Origin: an uncultured delta proteobacterium
Lineage (GTDB): Bacteria > Desulfobacterota > Desulfobulbia > Desulfobulbales > Desulfocapsaceae
Direction: 5' to 3'
DNA length: 51,131 nucleotides
NCBI GenBank assembly: GCA_903901335.1
Contig: CAIUQR010000017.1
Coordinates: forward strand, 1 to 51,131
In this document: positions 8,937 to 18,024 of the stretch, piece after piece
How positions within the stretch are numbered: the stretch's first letter is position 1
How the letters are laid out: the number at the start of each line of letters is the position of its first letter
Program-made: the position numbers and the translations under genes
The notes under the pieces: model-generated
Seen by the model: only the letters and a program-made list of their open reading frames with translations
Database searches by the model: none
What the model was told of the DNA's origin: nothing

Positions 8937-9728
8937 ATGTTAGAGATTTTCAATATCATACGCTGGCAGGATATTGTCGATATCCTTGTCGTTGCCTTTG
9001 TTATTTATCAGCTTCTGTCGATAATCAGGGGGACACGTTCGGTCCAGATGCTCCTTGGGATTGTGGTGTTGACCATTGTCTATTTCATGGCAAGTATCCT
9101 CGATCTTACCGCGCTCATGTGGATGATGAAGACATTTTTGAGCTCCATCCTTCTGATCATCATTATCGTCTTCCAGCAAGATATCCGCCGGGCGCTGACC
9201 CAGGTCGGCAAATCGCCATTTCAGAAAAATTCGGATGTAGAAGAGAAGGAGCTGGATGAGGTCATCCGCACGGTCTTCTATCTCTCCAAGAGACGTATCG
9301 GGGCCTTAATTATTATTGAACGGGAAACTGGTCTGCGGGACTTTGTCGAATCCGGATTCGAACTCGATGCCCATCTGACCAAAGAGTTGCTTATTTCTAT
9401 CTTCATGCCGGTTTCGCCGCTCCATGACGGTGGTGTGATCGTAACCAAAGGCAGGATTCAGACCGCCGGTTGTATCCTGCCGCTTACCCAGAATCCGTAT
9501 ATCAATAAACGCTTCGGTACCCGGCACCGGGCTGCAATCGGCCTTTCGGAAGAGACGGATGCCGTGGTCCTGGTCGTCTCGGAGGAGACACAGGAGGTTT
9601 CACTTGTGCAGCATGGGGCGCTTACCACCGTGGGCGACGAACTGGCGTTGAAAAACAGCCTGAGAGCGATTTTCATCGGCAAAGAAGGCCATACATATAC
9701 TTGGAAAAGTTGGATTAAACGGTCATGA
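8937..9728 (+). CDS. cdaA: Diadenylate cyclase CdaA
   Basis: 263 residues. Makes c-di-AMP from two ATP. Three N-terminal membrane helices (about 14-30, 37-56, 62-80) are followed by a DAC (DisA_N) domain with the signature DGG (164-166, in LHDGGVIV) and GTRHRAA (194-200). Length and order match the CdaA/TIGR00159 class. The gene overlaps cdaR by 4 bp (ATGA) and is followed by glmM. This three-gene order is well known in Firmicutes, where CdaR and GlmM modulate CdaA. c-di-AMP usually controls K+ and osmolyte transport, so the K+ channel gene just upstream is a suggestive neighbour. No good ribosome binding site is visible before the chosen ATG. Confidence 0.95.
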   Translation: MLEIFNIIRWQDIVDILVVAFVIYQLLSIIRGTRSVQMLLGIVVLTIVYFMASILDLTALMWMMKTFLSSILLIIIIVFQQDIRRALTQVGKSPFQKNSDVEEKELDEVIRTVFYLSKRRIGALIIIERETGLRDFVESGFELDAHLTKELLISIFMPVSPLHDGGVIVTKGRIQTAGCILPLTQNPYINKRFGTRHRAAIGLSEETDAVVLVVSEETQEVSLVQHGALTTVGDELALKNSLRAIFIGKEGHTYTWKSWIKRS

Positions 9729-10717
9729 AACAGCTCAACTTCAAGCATCTCCAGAAGCTGTGGTCCAAAGAATGGCTCCTGAGGTTTATTTCCTTATGTC
9801 TGGCGATACTGCTCTGGTATTTTGTTGGTGGAGAGGATGCTGTCGACAAGAACGTGACGATCCCGATCGAGATAATCAATATGCCCAAGGATTTGATTAT
9901 CTCCAATAAATTCAAGAAAACTATAGATGTGACGGTTCGCGGACCGCGCTCTCTCATCATGGATATGGGGAAACGTGAGTTCTCTCGACAGGTCGATCTT
10001 TCCGATGCGACCCCGGGGACCAGGGTGATCAGCATTGATAATAAATCGATCCCGGTGAGCAGAGGGGTTCAGGTCCTGCGTGTTCAGCCTTCCTCTCTCA
10101 TTCTTTCTCTTGATAAACTTATCCAGAAAAAGTTCGCCATTACTCCGGTCATGACCGGAAATGTCGCGCCCGGCTATACCTTGAAAGACCTGCGGATTGC
10201 CCCGGATATCATCACTATAACCGGGCCGCAGACTGTCCTGTCCCAGGTTGAATCCCTGAAGACGACGGCCATCAATATCAGCGGCCTGACTAAGTCCGTG
10301 CAGCAGCAGATCCCGCTCGACCTCGACCCTGCGATTGTCGATCTGATAGGCGAGACTTCCATCACCGCAGATCTCATCCTGGAATTGGAAACGGTTGAGA
10401 AAACGATTACCAATGTCCCTGTAAAGGCCGTTGTTGATGGCTATCTGCAGCAGGTGAGCCCGGATGAGGTGAAGGTCACGCTGAAGATCCCCAAAAAGAT
10501 CATTAAAAAAGATCTGGATTTTAAAAGTCTGTTTACCGTTACTACCGTCAGTATACCGGGTGGGGACGACATGAAGGTCCAGGTTGTCCCGGCAGGTGAT
10601 CTGAACGTACCGCTGGAGGTCGTCAGGATTGAACCGGAAATTGTAAGCCTGGTGAAAACGCTTGCTCCCAAAAAGCCTGACTCCCCGGAGAAGAAATCCC
10701 CGGAAAAGAAACCTTAA
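9725..10717 (+). CDS. cdaR: CdaA regulatory protein, YbbR domains
   Basis: 330 residues with one N-terminal transmembrane helix (about 19-36, FISLCLAILLWYFV) followed by YbbR-type beta repeats facing the extracytoplasmic side. Examples are 'IPIEIINMPKDLIISNK' and 'VTVRGPRSLI', with a second set around 140-300. It ends in a Lys/Pro/Glu-rich tail. CdaR anchors to CdaA and tunes c-di-AMP output in Firmicutes; the same is inferred here from gene order and the 4-bp overlap with cdaA. Exact repeat number needs a profile search. Confidence 0.85.
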   Translation: MKQLNFKHLQKLWSKEWLLRFISLCLAILLWYFVGGEDAVDKNVTIPIEIINMPKDLIISNKFKKTIDVTVRGPRSLIMDMGKREFSRQVDLSDATPGTRVISIDNKSIPVSRGVQVLRVQPSSLILSLDKLIQKKFAITPVMTGNVAPGYTLKDLRIAPDIITITGPQTVLSQVESLKTTAINISGLTKSVQQQIPLDLDPAIVDLIGETSITADLILELETVEKTITNVPVKAVVDGYLQQVSPDEVKVTLKIPKKIIKKDLDFKSLFTVTTVSIPGGDDMKVQVVPAGDLNVPLEVVRIEPEIVSLVKTLAPKKPDSPEKKSPEKKP

Positions 10718-10783
10718 TGACATGTTGATTTAACACCTGCATGCTGTTTATCCGAGCAGTTACCACACAACAAGAAGGAATCG

Positions 10784-12136
10784 ATGAGAAAATTATTTGG
10801 AACGGACGGTGTCCGAGGCGTCGCCAATATTTATCCGATGACCATAGAGATGGCGATGCAGATAGGCCGGGCAATCGCCTTTACCGTCAAGAATCAGGTC
10901 AGACGGCACCGGATAGTCATCGGCAAGGATACGCGGGTCTCCTGTTATATGATTGAAAACGCTCTGGCCGCCGGAATCTGTTCCATGGGGGTGGACGTCC
11001 TTCTGGTCGGACCTATACCCACCCCCGGTATCGCCTTTATCACCACCTCGATGCGGGCCGATGCCGGGGTGGTGATCTCCGCTTCCCATAATCCGTTCCA
11101 GGACAACGGCATCAAAATATTTTCATCCGACGGCTTCAAACTTCCCGATGAGGTCGAGGCCTCTATGGAAGATCTGATTTTTTCTCAGAAGATGGAGGCC
11201 CTGCGGCCGGTTGCAGATGAGGTTGGCAAGGCTGCCAGGATCGAGGACGCTAAGGGGAGATATATCGTTTTCCTGAAAAGCACCTTTCCCAGGGAGTACA
11301 CCCTGGATGATTTTCATATCGTCCTCGACTGCGCCAACGGTGCCACCTATGGTGTTGCTCCCCACGTTTTCGAAGAGCTTGGCGCCAGGGTAACCGCGCT
11401 TGCGATCCATCCCGACGGCAAGAATATCAACCTCAAATGCGGCGCCCTGCATCCTGAGCTGATGGCTGCCAAGGTCAAGGAACTTGGCGCCGATATCGGC
11501 CTTGCCCTTGACGGTGACGGTGACCGGCTGATCGTCTCAGATGAACACGGCAACATCGTCGACGGCGACCATATTATGGCCATCTGTGCCATGGAGCTTC
11601 TGAAGCAGCGGAAATTGAACCGGAAGACCCTGGTGGCAACGATCATGTCCAATATGGGGCTGCAGATCGCGATGGAGCAGATGGGCGGTCATATGGTCCG
11701 GACAGGCGTCGGCGACCGGTATGTGGTCGAATGTATGCGCAAGGAAGGGTATTCATTCGGCGGTGAACAATCCGGACATCTGATCTTTCTGGATCATATC
11801 ACCACTGGCGACGGGATCCTGGCGGCCCTGCAGCTTCTGGCCATCATGAAGAAACGAGGCAAGCCGCTCTCCGAGCTCGCAACCGTCATGGAAAGCTTTC
11901 CCCAGGTCCTGAAAAACGTCCGGACCGCCACCAGGATGGAAATACAGGCTATACCGGGCTTTCCTGAAGCAATTCGGGAATATGAAGAAAAGCTGGGCAA
12001 GAGCGGCCGGATTCTGGTTCGTCCCTCAGGGACCGAGCCGGTGATCCGGGTGATGGTGGAAGGCCCGGATAAGGGGGTGATTGACGAGATTGCCGACGAA
12101 CTCTGCGGTCTGGTTATGGCAGCTGATCGGGGATAG
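10784..12136 (+). CDS. glmM: Phosphoglucosamine mutase GlmM
   Basis: 450 residues, the usual family length. Interconverts glucosamine-6-phosphate and glucosamine-1-phosphate for UDP-GlcNAc, peptidoglycan and LPS synthesis. Visible motifs are the N-terminal GTDGVRG (6-12), the phosphoserine loop SASHNP with S101, the Mg2+ loop DGDGDR, the sugar loop GEQSGH and the phosphate loop [12 protein letters not shown]. An AAGGA ribosome binding site stands 5 nt before the ATG. It lies 66 bp after cdaR in the cdaA-cdaR-glmM cluster. In other bacteria GlmM binds and inhibits CdaA, a likely feedback link between wall precursor supply and c-di-AMP. Confidence 0.97.
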   Translation: MRKLFGTDGVRGVANIYPMTIEMAMQIGRAIAFTVKNQVRRHRIVIGKDTRVSCYMIENALAAGICSMGVDVLLVGPIPTPGIAFITTSMRADAGVVISASHNPFQDNGIKIFSSDGFKLPDEVEASMEDLIFSQKMEALRPVADEVGKAARIEDAKGRYIVFLKSTFPREYTLDDFHIVLDCANGATYGVAPHVFEELGARVTALAIHPDGKNINLKCGALHPELMAAKVKELGADIGLALDGDGDRLIVSDEHGNIVDGDHIMAICAMELLKQRKLNRKTLVATIMSNMGLQIAMEQMGGHMVRTGVGDRYVVECMRKEGYSFGGEQSGHLIFLDHITTGDGILAALQLLAIMKKRGKPLSELATVMESFPQVLKNVRTATRMEIQAIPGFPEAIREYEEKLGKSGRILVRPSGTEPVIRVMVEGPDKGVIDEIADELCGLVMAADRG

Positions 12137-12445
12137 AGTGGAGAATCTAGGAGCCAGGAGTCAGAATCCAGAAGAAAACCTGCTCAATCAATTATTTTGG
12201 ATCTTTTCTCTTATGAAACGTCATAGGGCTGAAGACCGCTTTTCGTTTAAACCAACCAAAGGATGGGATGTTTGTTGAATGCCGTCTTTTCTCCTCTTGG
12301 CACCTGTTATTGCCGTCCCATTGGACAAAATGATAAATTATGCTGCTAAGAAGGCTTCATTTTCAATGTATCAAGGTGTAATGAGCGCTACAGATCAAAA
12401 GCAGATAACGGAATTATCAGATCGGGCCTGGATATTTATGAATAA
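12137..12445. other. 309-bp intergenic stretch, no gene supported
   Basis: Lies between the convergent glmM and RNase genes. It starts with AGTGGAGAATC followed by a purine-rich 'AGGAGCCAGGAGTCAGAA' run of the type seen in dispersed intergenic repeats. The same 11-mer recurs at 43956-43966 after the nitroreductase gene. A plus-strand reading frame from 12279 has some protein-like character but runs antisense into the RNase gene and has no ribosome binding site, so it is not called. Confidence 0.4.
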
Positions 12446-14446
12446 TCACCATTCCATCTGTAGTGTATTCTCCAGGGCATCGACCTTGGCAACCCTGATC
12501 TTGACGATGGTATCCGGCGTCGGCTTTTTACCAGGTTGTGGAGGGAGATCGACATCCAGGAGGATGTCGGTAAGCAGAAGACCGACACGTTTGGGTCCGG
12601 ACTCGATCACGAGGGCATCGAGATACTGGCCCTTGCGGTCTTCGAGGTATTTCAGCAGCCAGTAGCGGTGCCGTTGCTGTTTGGCGCCGTTTGCCCTGGA
12701 GAGGGTTCTGGTGATAACGGTGATAAAATCCTTGCACATTTCTTCGGAAAAGCGGACATCCTGGCGCCTGACTATAGAGTGAAGCTGGTGCTGCATGACT
12801 AGATCTAAGAGCCTTCTGATCGGAGATGTGACCGTGGTATATTGCCCGACCCCGAGGCCGCTGTGCTCTTTTGCGTGCGTCGTCAGCTCCCCACGGGATA
12901 TCTGTTTCCGTTGACGGGTATTGAGGAAAAGATCGTCATCGTCGCTGGTGATCAACCGCTGCTTTGGAGGCCCCTGCGCTCTGAAAACGCCGGGGACCAT
13001 CCTGTCTGCAACATAGCGGGCGGCTTCGGAGTTTGCCAGGATCATCATCTCGGAGACCAGGGTGCGGGCCGGCGTGTCCGAAGGGTTCAGGCTGACATGG
13101 ACTTTGGCGTTGCCGTCGATGAAGATATTGACGTCCGGAAATGGCAGCAGCAGCGCCCCGGCCTCGATACGCCTTTTCCGTAATTTTTTTCGTAACATAT
13201 CGAGGACCTGTAATTGCGGATCACTCTCCATCATGGTGTCGGCCTCCTCGTAGGTGAGGCGCCTGGCTACCCTGATAACGGACGGCGAAATACGCACCCG
13301 CAGGACTTCGGCATCCGGAGAGAGCAAAATCATGAAGCTGAAGGCAGCCCGCAATTCCCCCTGAATCAGGCTGCATATCCCCTGAGAGAGGTGTCGCGGC
13401 AGCATCGGGACCTGGCCTTCGGGGAAGTAGATCGATGTCCCTCTTTCCATAGTCTCCTGAAAGAGGGGGTCACCCGGACGGACATAATGGGCGACGTCGG
13501 AAATATGCACGCCGACCAGATAGTTTTCTCCTTCCGCCTGGATGGTCAGGGCATCGTCAAAATCGAGTGTCGTGGCGCCGTCTATCGTGATCGGTTCCAG
13601 GTTTGAGAAATCAATCCGGGCAGGATCACTGAGAAGGCTTTCCACATTGCTTTGCAGAAGATTCTCCGCTTGCTGGCGTGCCGCCAGTGAAAAGCCGACA
13701 GGCAACCCCTGGCGTAATAACGGGATGTTCTCGTTTTTGTTCCAGATCCCGGCTTTGACAAGGATGTGATACGGATCATGGGGGCGATGAAGTCCTGCCT
13801 CTTTGAGGATCTGGACGGCCAGATCGGCCTGTTCGGCATCGCTGCCGAACAGGTAATAGTCCCTGATAACCTGCAGACATTCCTGAAGATCATGGCTGAG
13901 AACCATGTCAGTCAGATCGGAGTCTTTCAGTTGTGTAAGGGACTGCACCCCGTTGGATATCAGGTTGTGTTTTTTCTCTTCCTGTTCCAGTTGCCGGCGC
14001 AACTGTTCCACCTGTTCCGGCGAATGCGCCCGTATTTTGCCTTCCTTGAATTTGAAATAAAGACGGTCTGCAAAAATACAGCGCAAAAAAGCTGAAACCA
14101 TATCATCATCAGCCGCTCCGGAGAAGATCAGTTCCGCCAGAAAGGAGGGTTCAAAGGCGGTTGTGTTTTCTTCACTGGCAAGTTCCCAAATCTCCCCCAG
14201 ATTGATCTTGCTCATCAGGGAGGCACGTTTTTCATTGGTGGTTTTTAACGTCCGGATCAAATCTTCTCGATTCAAGGCCGTCGAGTAGGTGGTGTTTGAA
14301 CAGTGAACGATACGTGAAAACGGCAGGTTTACCTCTCTGCCGTTCTGATTGAGAGAACGGGTGCGGTTGCTCTGGCATTCGGTTACAAAGGCACAGACAA
14401 ATTTTCCATTCTCCAGATATTCTACTATCTTACCAGATGTAACCAT
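12446..14446 (-). CDS. Exoribonuclease of the RNase II/R (RNB) family
   Basis: 666 residues. Degrades RNA processively 3' to 5'. The RNB catalytic domain spans about 278-600, with the Asp cluster in IDGATTLDFDDAL (288-300; D295, D297, D298 are the likely Mg2+ ligands). Further conserved stretches are GVHISDVAHYV, 'ERGTSIYFPEGQVPMLP', 'RAQGPPKQRL' and 'YTTVTSPIRRLLDL'. The C-terminal S1-like domain is short, and the first 270 residues are unlike the two cold-shock domains of E. coli RNase R. This is the shorter VacB/RNase II-like type common in Desulfobacterota. An in-frame ATG with a weak AAGG site sets the start. Confidence 0.9.
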   Translation of the reverse strand: MVTSGKIVEYLENGKFVCAFVTECQSNRTRSLNQNGREVNLPFSRIVHCSNTTYSTALNREDLIRTLKTTNEKRASLMSKINLGEIWELASEENTTAFEPSFLAELIFSGAADDDMVSAFLRCIFADRLYFKFKEGKIRAHSPEQVEQLRRQLEQEEKKHNLISNGVQSLTQLKDSDLTDMVLSHDLQECLQVIRDYYLFGSDAEQADLAVQILKEAGLHRPHDPYHILVKAGIWNKNENIPLLRQGLPVGFSLAARQQAENLLQSNVESLLSDPARIDFSNLEPITIDGATTLDFDDALTIQAEGENYLVGVHISDVAHYVRPGDPLFQETMERGTSIYFPEGQVPMLPRHLSQGICSLIQGELRAAFSFMILLSPDAEVLRVRISPSVIRVARRLTYEEADTMMESDPQLQVLDMLRKKLRKRRIEAGALLLPFPDVNIFIDGNAKVHVSLNPSDTPARTLVSEMMILANSEAARYVADRMVPGVFRAQGPPKQRLITSDDDDLFLNTRQRKQISRGELTTHAKEHSGLGVGQYTTVTSPIRRLLDLVMQHQLHSIVRRQDVRFSEEMCKDFITVITRTLSRANGAKQQRHRYWLLKYLEDRKGQYLDALVIESGPKRVGLLLTDILLDVDLPPQPGKKPTPDTIVKIRVAKVDALENTLQMEW

Positions 14447-14665
14447 TGAGCCTTTTTTGTATCATTGCCGCAAAAAGAAGTGTGCAGAGCCTGAGCTTAT
14501 TGGTTGCCAATGGAAAATACCGTATGCGATACCCTCAGGGGATGGTATATTCCGGCATGGTTGTCTCGGACGACACGCTGATTGAGACACAACAGTATAG
14601 TGTGATTTTTTAATTTGAGCACTCTCAATAATTACAGAATTCAAGAAAACTCTCTCGTCTCCCCT

Positions 14666-15583
14666 ATGAATCCAAATGATACGCCGGTAAAATCCGGCAT
14701 GGTAGCCATTGTCGGCCCTCCAAACGCCGGCAAATCAACCCTGATGAATGCGCTTCTGGGGCAGAAGATCTCGATTGTCACCCCCAAGCCCCAGACCACC
14801 CGGAATCGTATCCTCGGGGTCGTCAATGGCGAGAAATATCAGATCGTTTTGATCGATACTCCAGGATTGCACAAGACCGACCAGCCGTTGAACAGGGAGA
14901 TGGTGCGTATCGCACTCGAAAGTATGAGCGGCGTGGATGCAGTCCTTTTTCTGCTTGACGTGTCTGCGACCGTGCCGGAAAAGCTGAAGGAGGAGAAGGA
15001 AAAAGAGATATCCGAGTATATGGGGCAGATGCAGGCGCCGGCCATCCTGGTCCTCAATAAGGTCGACCTGCTTGAAAAAGAAAAGCTCCTGCCGCTTATC
15101 GGGATGTATGCCGGAATCTATCCATTCAGGGCCATCCTGCCTCTGTCTGCGCTGCATGCGGATGGGACGGACCGGCTGATTGCCGAGATCCTCGACGTTC
15201 TGCCCGTGGGCCCCCGATATTATCCCGAGGATATTCCCACCGATGCGACGGAGAGGTTCCTGACCTCTGAAATCATCAGAGAGAAGATCTTTCTCCAGAT
15301 AGGGCAGGAGATCCCGTATTCTTCGGCAGTGCTGATTGAATCCTTCAAGGAAGATCCCGAGAAGCAGATAGTGACCATCCATGCCGCCATCGTGGTGGAA
15401 CGGACCTCCCAGAAGGGGATTGTGATCGGCAAGGACGGGCGGACGCTGAAGAGCATCGGCATGGCCGCCCGTAAGGATATCGAAAAGATGCTGGAACAGA
15501 AGGTGATGCTCAAGCTCTGGGTCAAGGTGAAAAAGAACTGGTCTCAGGATGAACGGTTTTTAAAAGAGCTGGGGTATCACTGA
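14666..15583 (+). CDS. era: GTPase Era
   Basis: 305 residues from this ATG. Essential GTPase for 16S rRNA maturation and 30S assembly. G-domain motifs: G1 GPPNAGKST, G2 region with TTRN, G3 DTPGLHK, G4 NKVD. A C-terminal KH RNA-binding domain carries VIGKDGRTLKSIG. The open frame could also begin at a TTG at 14615, adding 17 residues. I prefer the ATG at 14666 because Era proteins start 10-15 residues before the P-loop, but neither start has a good ribosome binding site. It is divergent from the RNase gene. Confidence 0.95.
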   Translation: MNPNDTPVKSGMVAIVGPPNAGKSTLMNALLGQKISIVTPKPQTTRNRILGVVNGEKYQIVLIDTPGLHKTDQPLNREMVRIALESMSGVDAVLFLLDVSATVPEKLKEEKEKEISEYMGQMQAPAILVLNKVDLLEKEKLLPLIGMYAGIYPFRAILPLSALHADGTDRLIAEILDVLPVGPRYYPEDIPTDATERFLTSEIIREKIFLQIGQEIPYSSAVLIESFKEDPEKQIVTIHAAIVVERTSQKGIVIGKDGRTLKSIGMAARKDIEKMLEQKVMLKLWVKVKKNWSQDERFLKELGYH

Positions 15584-15606
15584 GTAGACCTGGAAGAAGA
15601 ATCGCG

Positions 15607-15630
15607 GCCGGAACTCACCTCTATTCCGGC
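15607..15630 (+). terminator. Hairpin terminator after era
   Basis: GCCGGAA (15607-15613) pairs perfectly with TTCCGGC (15624-15630), followed by aacttctgaTTTTTT. It overlaps the last codons of the convergent thioesterase gene. The T run begins about 9 nt after the stem, so efficiency is uncertain. Confidence 0.45.
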
Positions 15631-16025
15631 AACTTCTGATTTTTTCGATAGACCATGCCGTTGAATCTGGCAATTATCTCCCCCTGTTCGTCGGTGACGA
15701 GGACGTCGTAGGCGCCCAGCCGTTTCGGTTCGCCCACCTCAGTGGCTGTGGCGTAGAGGGTGCCCGTCGATTTGCCGCGTAAAAAAGAGATGTTGACATT
15801 GATTGCCAGGGCCAGCTGGCCATGGCTGTTGGAGGCCACGGCGAAGGCCAGATCAGCAAGCGTAAAGATGGCCCCGCCCTGAACGACATTTGCAGCATTG
15901 AGATGTTTGTCTTCGATTACCAGCCTGGTCTTGCAATAGCCAAGGCCGGCCTCAAGTATTTCTACGCCGGTGAGAGCGGCATACCGGTCGCCTGCAAAAA
16001 TGGTTCTGGCTTTATCCGTATCCAT
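15621..16025 (-). CDS. PaaI-type hotdog-fold thioesterase
   Basis: 134 residues covering one hotdog domain. The signature loop reads NVVQGGAIFTLADLAFAVASN, matching the PaaI family (usually 'HGGxIxxLaDxA'), with Gln where the family often has His. The conserved Asp of LADLA is kept. It hydrolyses acyl- or aryl-CoA esters; the substrate cannot be told from sequence. It stands alone, convergent with era, with the probable start ATG at 16025 after a GGAAAC site. Confidence 0.85.
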   Translation of the reverse strand: MDTDKARTIFAGDRYAALTGVEILEAGLGYCKTRLVIEDKHLNAANVVQGGAIFTLADLAFAVASNSHGQLALAINVNISFLRGKSTGTLYATATEVGEPKRLGAYDVLVTDEQGEIIARFNGMVYRKNQKLPE

Positions 16026-16444
16026 GATGTTTCCGTGGTTGTTTGGGGATTTCTGAAAAAACTATCAGCAGCGAATCTGCAACATCTAGCAGATCGCCGT
16101 CCAATTTTCAATCTTCCTTTTGCTTTTTAACAACCTGTTTGCGACGGATTGTTCCTTCAGGTGTCAATTTGTCAGGGGCGACTTCTCCGACATCCACATC
16201 AGAGAGGCCCGGCGAGAACGGAAAAAAATATTTTCACATTTTCAACAATAATATTATTGATTTATTTATTGCAAGAAGCTTTTTTGTTATTGGTACGGTT
16301 GGCCTGTCTCTGGCTCATGTGTTATTATAGGTTTATCAGGACCACACAAAGGGCGGCTTTTTTCTGCAATGCCGTCTTGCGTTCAAAGTTGCTGCAGTGT
16401 CTGATTACTGAAAGCAGTATTCGTTACACAATAAGGATAATATT
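16026..16444. other. 419-bp intergenic region, promoter of lipoprotein gene
   Basis: The right half is very AT-rich and holds the 14-bp palindrome CAATAATATTATTG (16246-16259), a plausible regulatory site for the lipoprotein gene that begins at 16445. On the minus strand, 16108-16197 contains a short frame ending RRKQVVKKQKED with only a GTG start; it may be a fragment of a lost gene. No RNA gene was recognised. Confidence 0.4.
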
Positions 16445-17119
16445 ATGAAACCGTACGGTTACTATTTGGCAGTAGCGCTTGTCGGGCTATCGGTTACCGG
16501 CTGCATGACCCCTCAAGGGAAGCCGGACAACACGGCATCCGGAGCACTGACCGGTGCAGTCGTAGGCGCGATCATCGGCAGCACGGCCCGGGATCCAGGC
16601 GCCGGCGCAGCCGTCGGTGCCGCAGTGGGCGCATTGGCCGGCGGCGCCGTCGGACATGGTGTTGATCAGGCTCAGGACGCTCAGGAAGCACAGTTAAGGG
16701 CGCAAGCCGAACAGCAGGAGCAGATCCAGGATACCGAGCCGTTGTCGATTGATGATGTCATATCGATGGCGAGGGCCAGGATCAGCGACGATCTCATCAT
16801 CAGTCAAATCCGGAGTTCCCGGACGGTCTATCACCTTAAATCAGCTGACATTATCGATCTGAAGAGAAGCGGAGTCAGTGAAAGGGTCATCGATTTCATG
16901 ATCAACACCCCTGATGAGATCAGGGCTGCGGAAACGGAAAGAGTAGTAAGAACTCCGCCACCGCCACCGCTGGTCGAACCGGTTGTTGTGGCTCCGGGGC
17001 CGGGCTATTTCTGGATGGGTGGGACGTGGCTCTGGTTTAATGGGGGATGGACCTGGCGTCATGGTTATTGGCGCGGACCGCATCGTTATGGACACTACGG
17101 GCACGGACGGCACTGGTGA
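16445..17119 (+). CDS. Glycine-zipper lipoprotein with Tyr/Trp-rich C-terminus
   Basis: 224 residues. The signal peptide has a lipobox VTGC (Cys20), so it is probably a lipidated envelope protein. Residues 33-75 form a glycine zipper (ALTGAVVGAIIGS, then GAAVGAAVGALAGGAVGHG) as in outer-membrane 17-kDa-antigen/YMGG-like proteins. A helical stretch about 98-155 (LSIDDVISMARARISDDLII... LKRSGVSERVIDFM) resembles a module found beside such zippers. The last 50 residues are Pro-rich, then Gly/Trp/Tyr/His-rich (YFWMGGTWLWFNGGWTWRHGYW), like YXWGXW repeat proteins. An AAGGAT ribosome binding site precedes the ATG. The role is unknown; an envelope structural or stress protein is inferred. Confidence 0.85.
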   Translation: MKPYGYYLAVALVGLSVTGCMTPQGKPDNTASGALTGAVVGAIIGSTARDPGAGAAVGAAVGALAGGAVGHGVDQAQDAQEAQLRAQAEQQEQIQDTEPLSIDDVISMARARISDDLIISQIRSSRTVYHLKSADIIDLKRSGVSERVIDFMINTPDEIRAAETERVVRTPPPPPLVEPVVVAPGPGYFWMGGTWLWFNGGWTWRHGYWRGPHRYGHYGHGRHW

Positions 17120-17274
17120 TAGCCCCATGAATATGCTGCAGACTGGGATTACGACTATTTGGGCATCCCTAAGTGGATGAGAAGAGCCTCTTCTACGGCA
17201 AGCATATCCCCCTTTGACAAAACACCAAGCTGATTTTTTAAACGGGATTTGTCCGCGCCATGATTTTTCAGTCC

Positions 17275-17748
17275 TTATACCTGCTGGAGCTGCAGTTGAG
17301 CGAGTTGGGCTGTAAGCGCTCCCATCTCCGTTTGTTTGGCGCTCAGTGCATTCCTGGCATTTTCGTCGGTCAGTGCCTTGGCAGCCAGGGCTGTGATCTC
17401 CTGTTGCAATGCCTTTATTTCCTTTTCAAGTTTTGTGATTTCATCCGAATTGCTGCTGGATGTGCTGCTTGAAGATCCCGATGCGGCAGCGCCGGTACTT
17501 TTTCCAGCTGCAGCAGTTCCAGCTGCTCCACTGCTTCCTCCCGTATCGGAACCGGCGGTTCCGGTATCGCTTGTGGCCTGCGCTGATTGCAGACTGCTGC
17601 GGGCCTGATCGGAGATCTGCACCGTGTCGCCGGATGAGGTAAGACTTGTCGAGGACTGAGTAGTTTTCGGCTCAACCTTGCTTGCGCTGACTTTATAGAC
17701 AGACTGGGCCGCTGAGACAGTACTGCTGCTTATCGATGAGATATCCAT
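17275..17748 (-). CDS. FlxA-like / flagellar-associated hypothetical protein
   Basis: 157 residues from the ATG at 17748, preferred over the upstream in-frame ATG at 17766 because GGGAGG lies 7 nt before it. Three parts are visible: an N-terminal Ser/Thr-rich stretch with GDTVQISDQAR, a motif shape common in FlgM-like and other flagellar-linked small proteins; a Gly/Ala/Ser-rich low-complexity linker; and a C-terminal coiled coil (LEKEIKALQQEITALAAKAL) resembling the FlxA-like family. No flagellar genes are in the window. The function call is tentative. Confidence 0.6.
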   Translation of the reverse strand: MDISSISSSTVSAAQSVYKVSASKVEPKTTQSSTSLTSSGDTVQISDQARSSLQSAQATSDTGTAGSDTGGSSGAAGTAAAGKSTGAAASGSSSSTSSSNSDEITKLEKEIKALQQEITALAAKALTDENARNALSAKQTEMGALTAQLAQLQLQQV

Positions 17749-17885
17749 GGATTTCCCTCCCCCCAAAAAAGCAATACGAGAAATGTCAGGTGCCTAACTT
17801 TGTCTTTCTTATTAATGTATTGCTTGCACTTGGAAGATACAAGCTCTTTGGCATGATCTTTTCATAACTTTACAATTCTTTACGA

Positions 17886-17984
17886 GTTTCCATCGTCGCC
17901 CGCGCGCACGGGGCGACCTTGTCAAATCCACTCTCGACCAGATTTATGTGCTGTTTCAATCCACGCCCCCGCGCGGGGGGCGAC
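17886..17984 (-). CRISPR. Type I-C CRISPR remnant: two repeats, one spacer
   Basis: A 32-bp repeat at 17953-17984 begins GTTTCAATCCACGCCCCC and ends GGGGGGCGAC. Its reverse complement starts GTCGCCCCCC and ends GTGGATTGAAAC, the classic subtype I-C form with an internal GC stem. A second copy at 17886-17917 matches at 26 of 32 positions. They are separated by a 35-bp spacer (17918-17952), the usual I-C spacer size. Read in the normal repeat direction (minus strand), the degenerate copy is the leader-distal end repeat, as expected of a real array. No cas gene lies in the window and only 40 bp separate the last repeat from the WYL gene, so this is a collapsed array. Confidence 0.8.
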
Positions 17985-18024
17985 ATCCAGGGGACTCTTT
18001 TTCCACAATACCACCCTCACCCTG

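Noticed and set aside
12279..12665. Plus-strand frame after glmM
   Set aside because: It runs antisense into the RNase gene, lacks a ribosome binding site, and only its first part looks protein-like.
14615..14665. TTG start for era adding 17 residues
   Set aside because: The extra residues are not typical of Era, and the ATG at 14666 gives the family's usual distance to the P-loop; this remains uncertain because neither start has a good ribosome binding site.
17886..17984. GC-rich palindromes as a pair of terminators
   Set aside because: The 32-bp repeat length, the I-C consensus ends and the 35-bp spacing fit a CRISPR repeat-spacer-repeat unit better.
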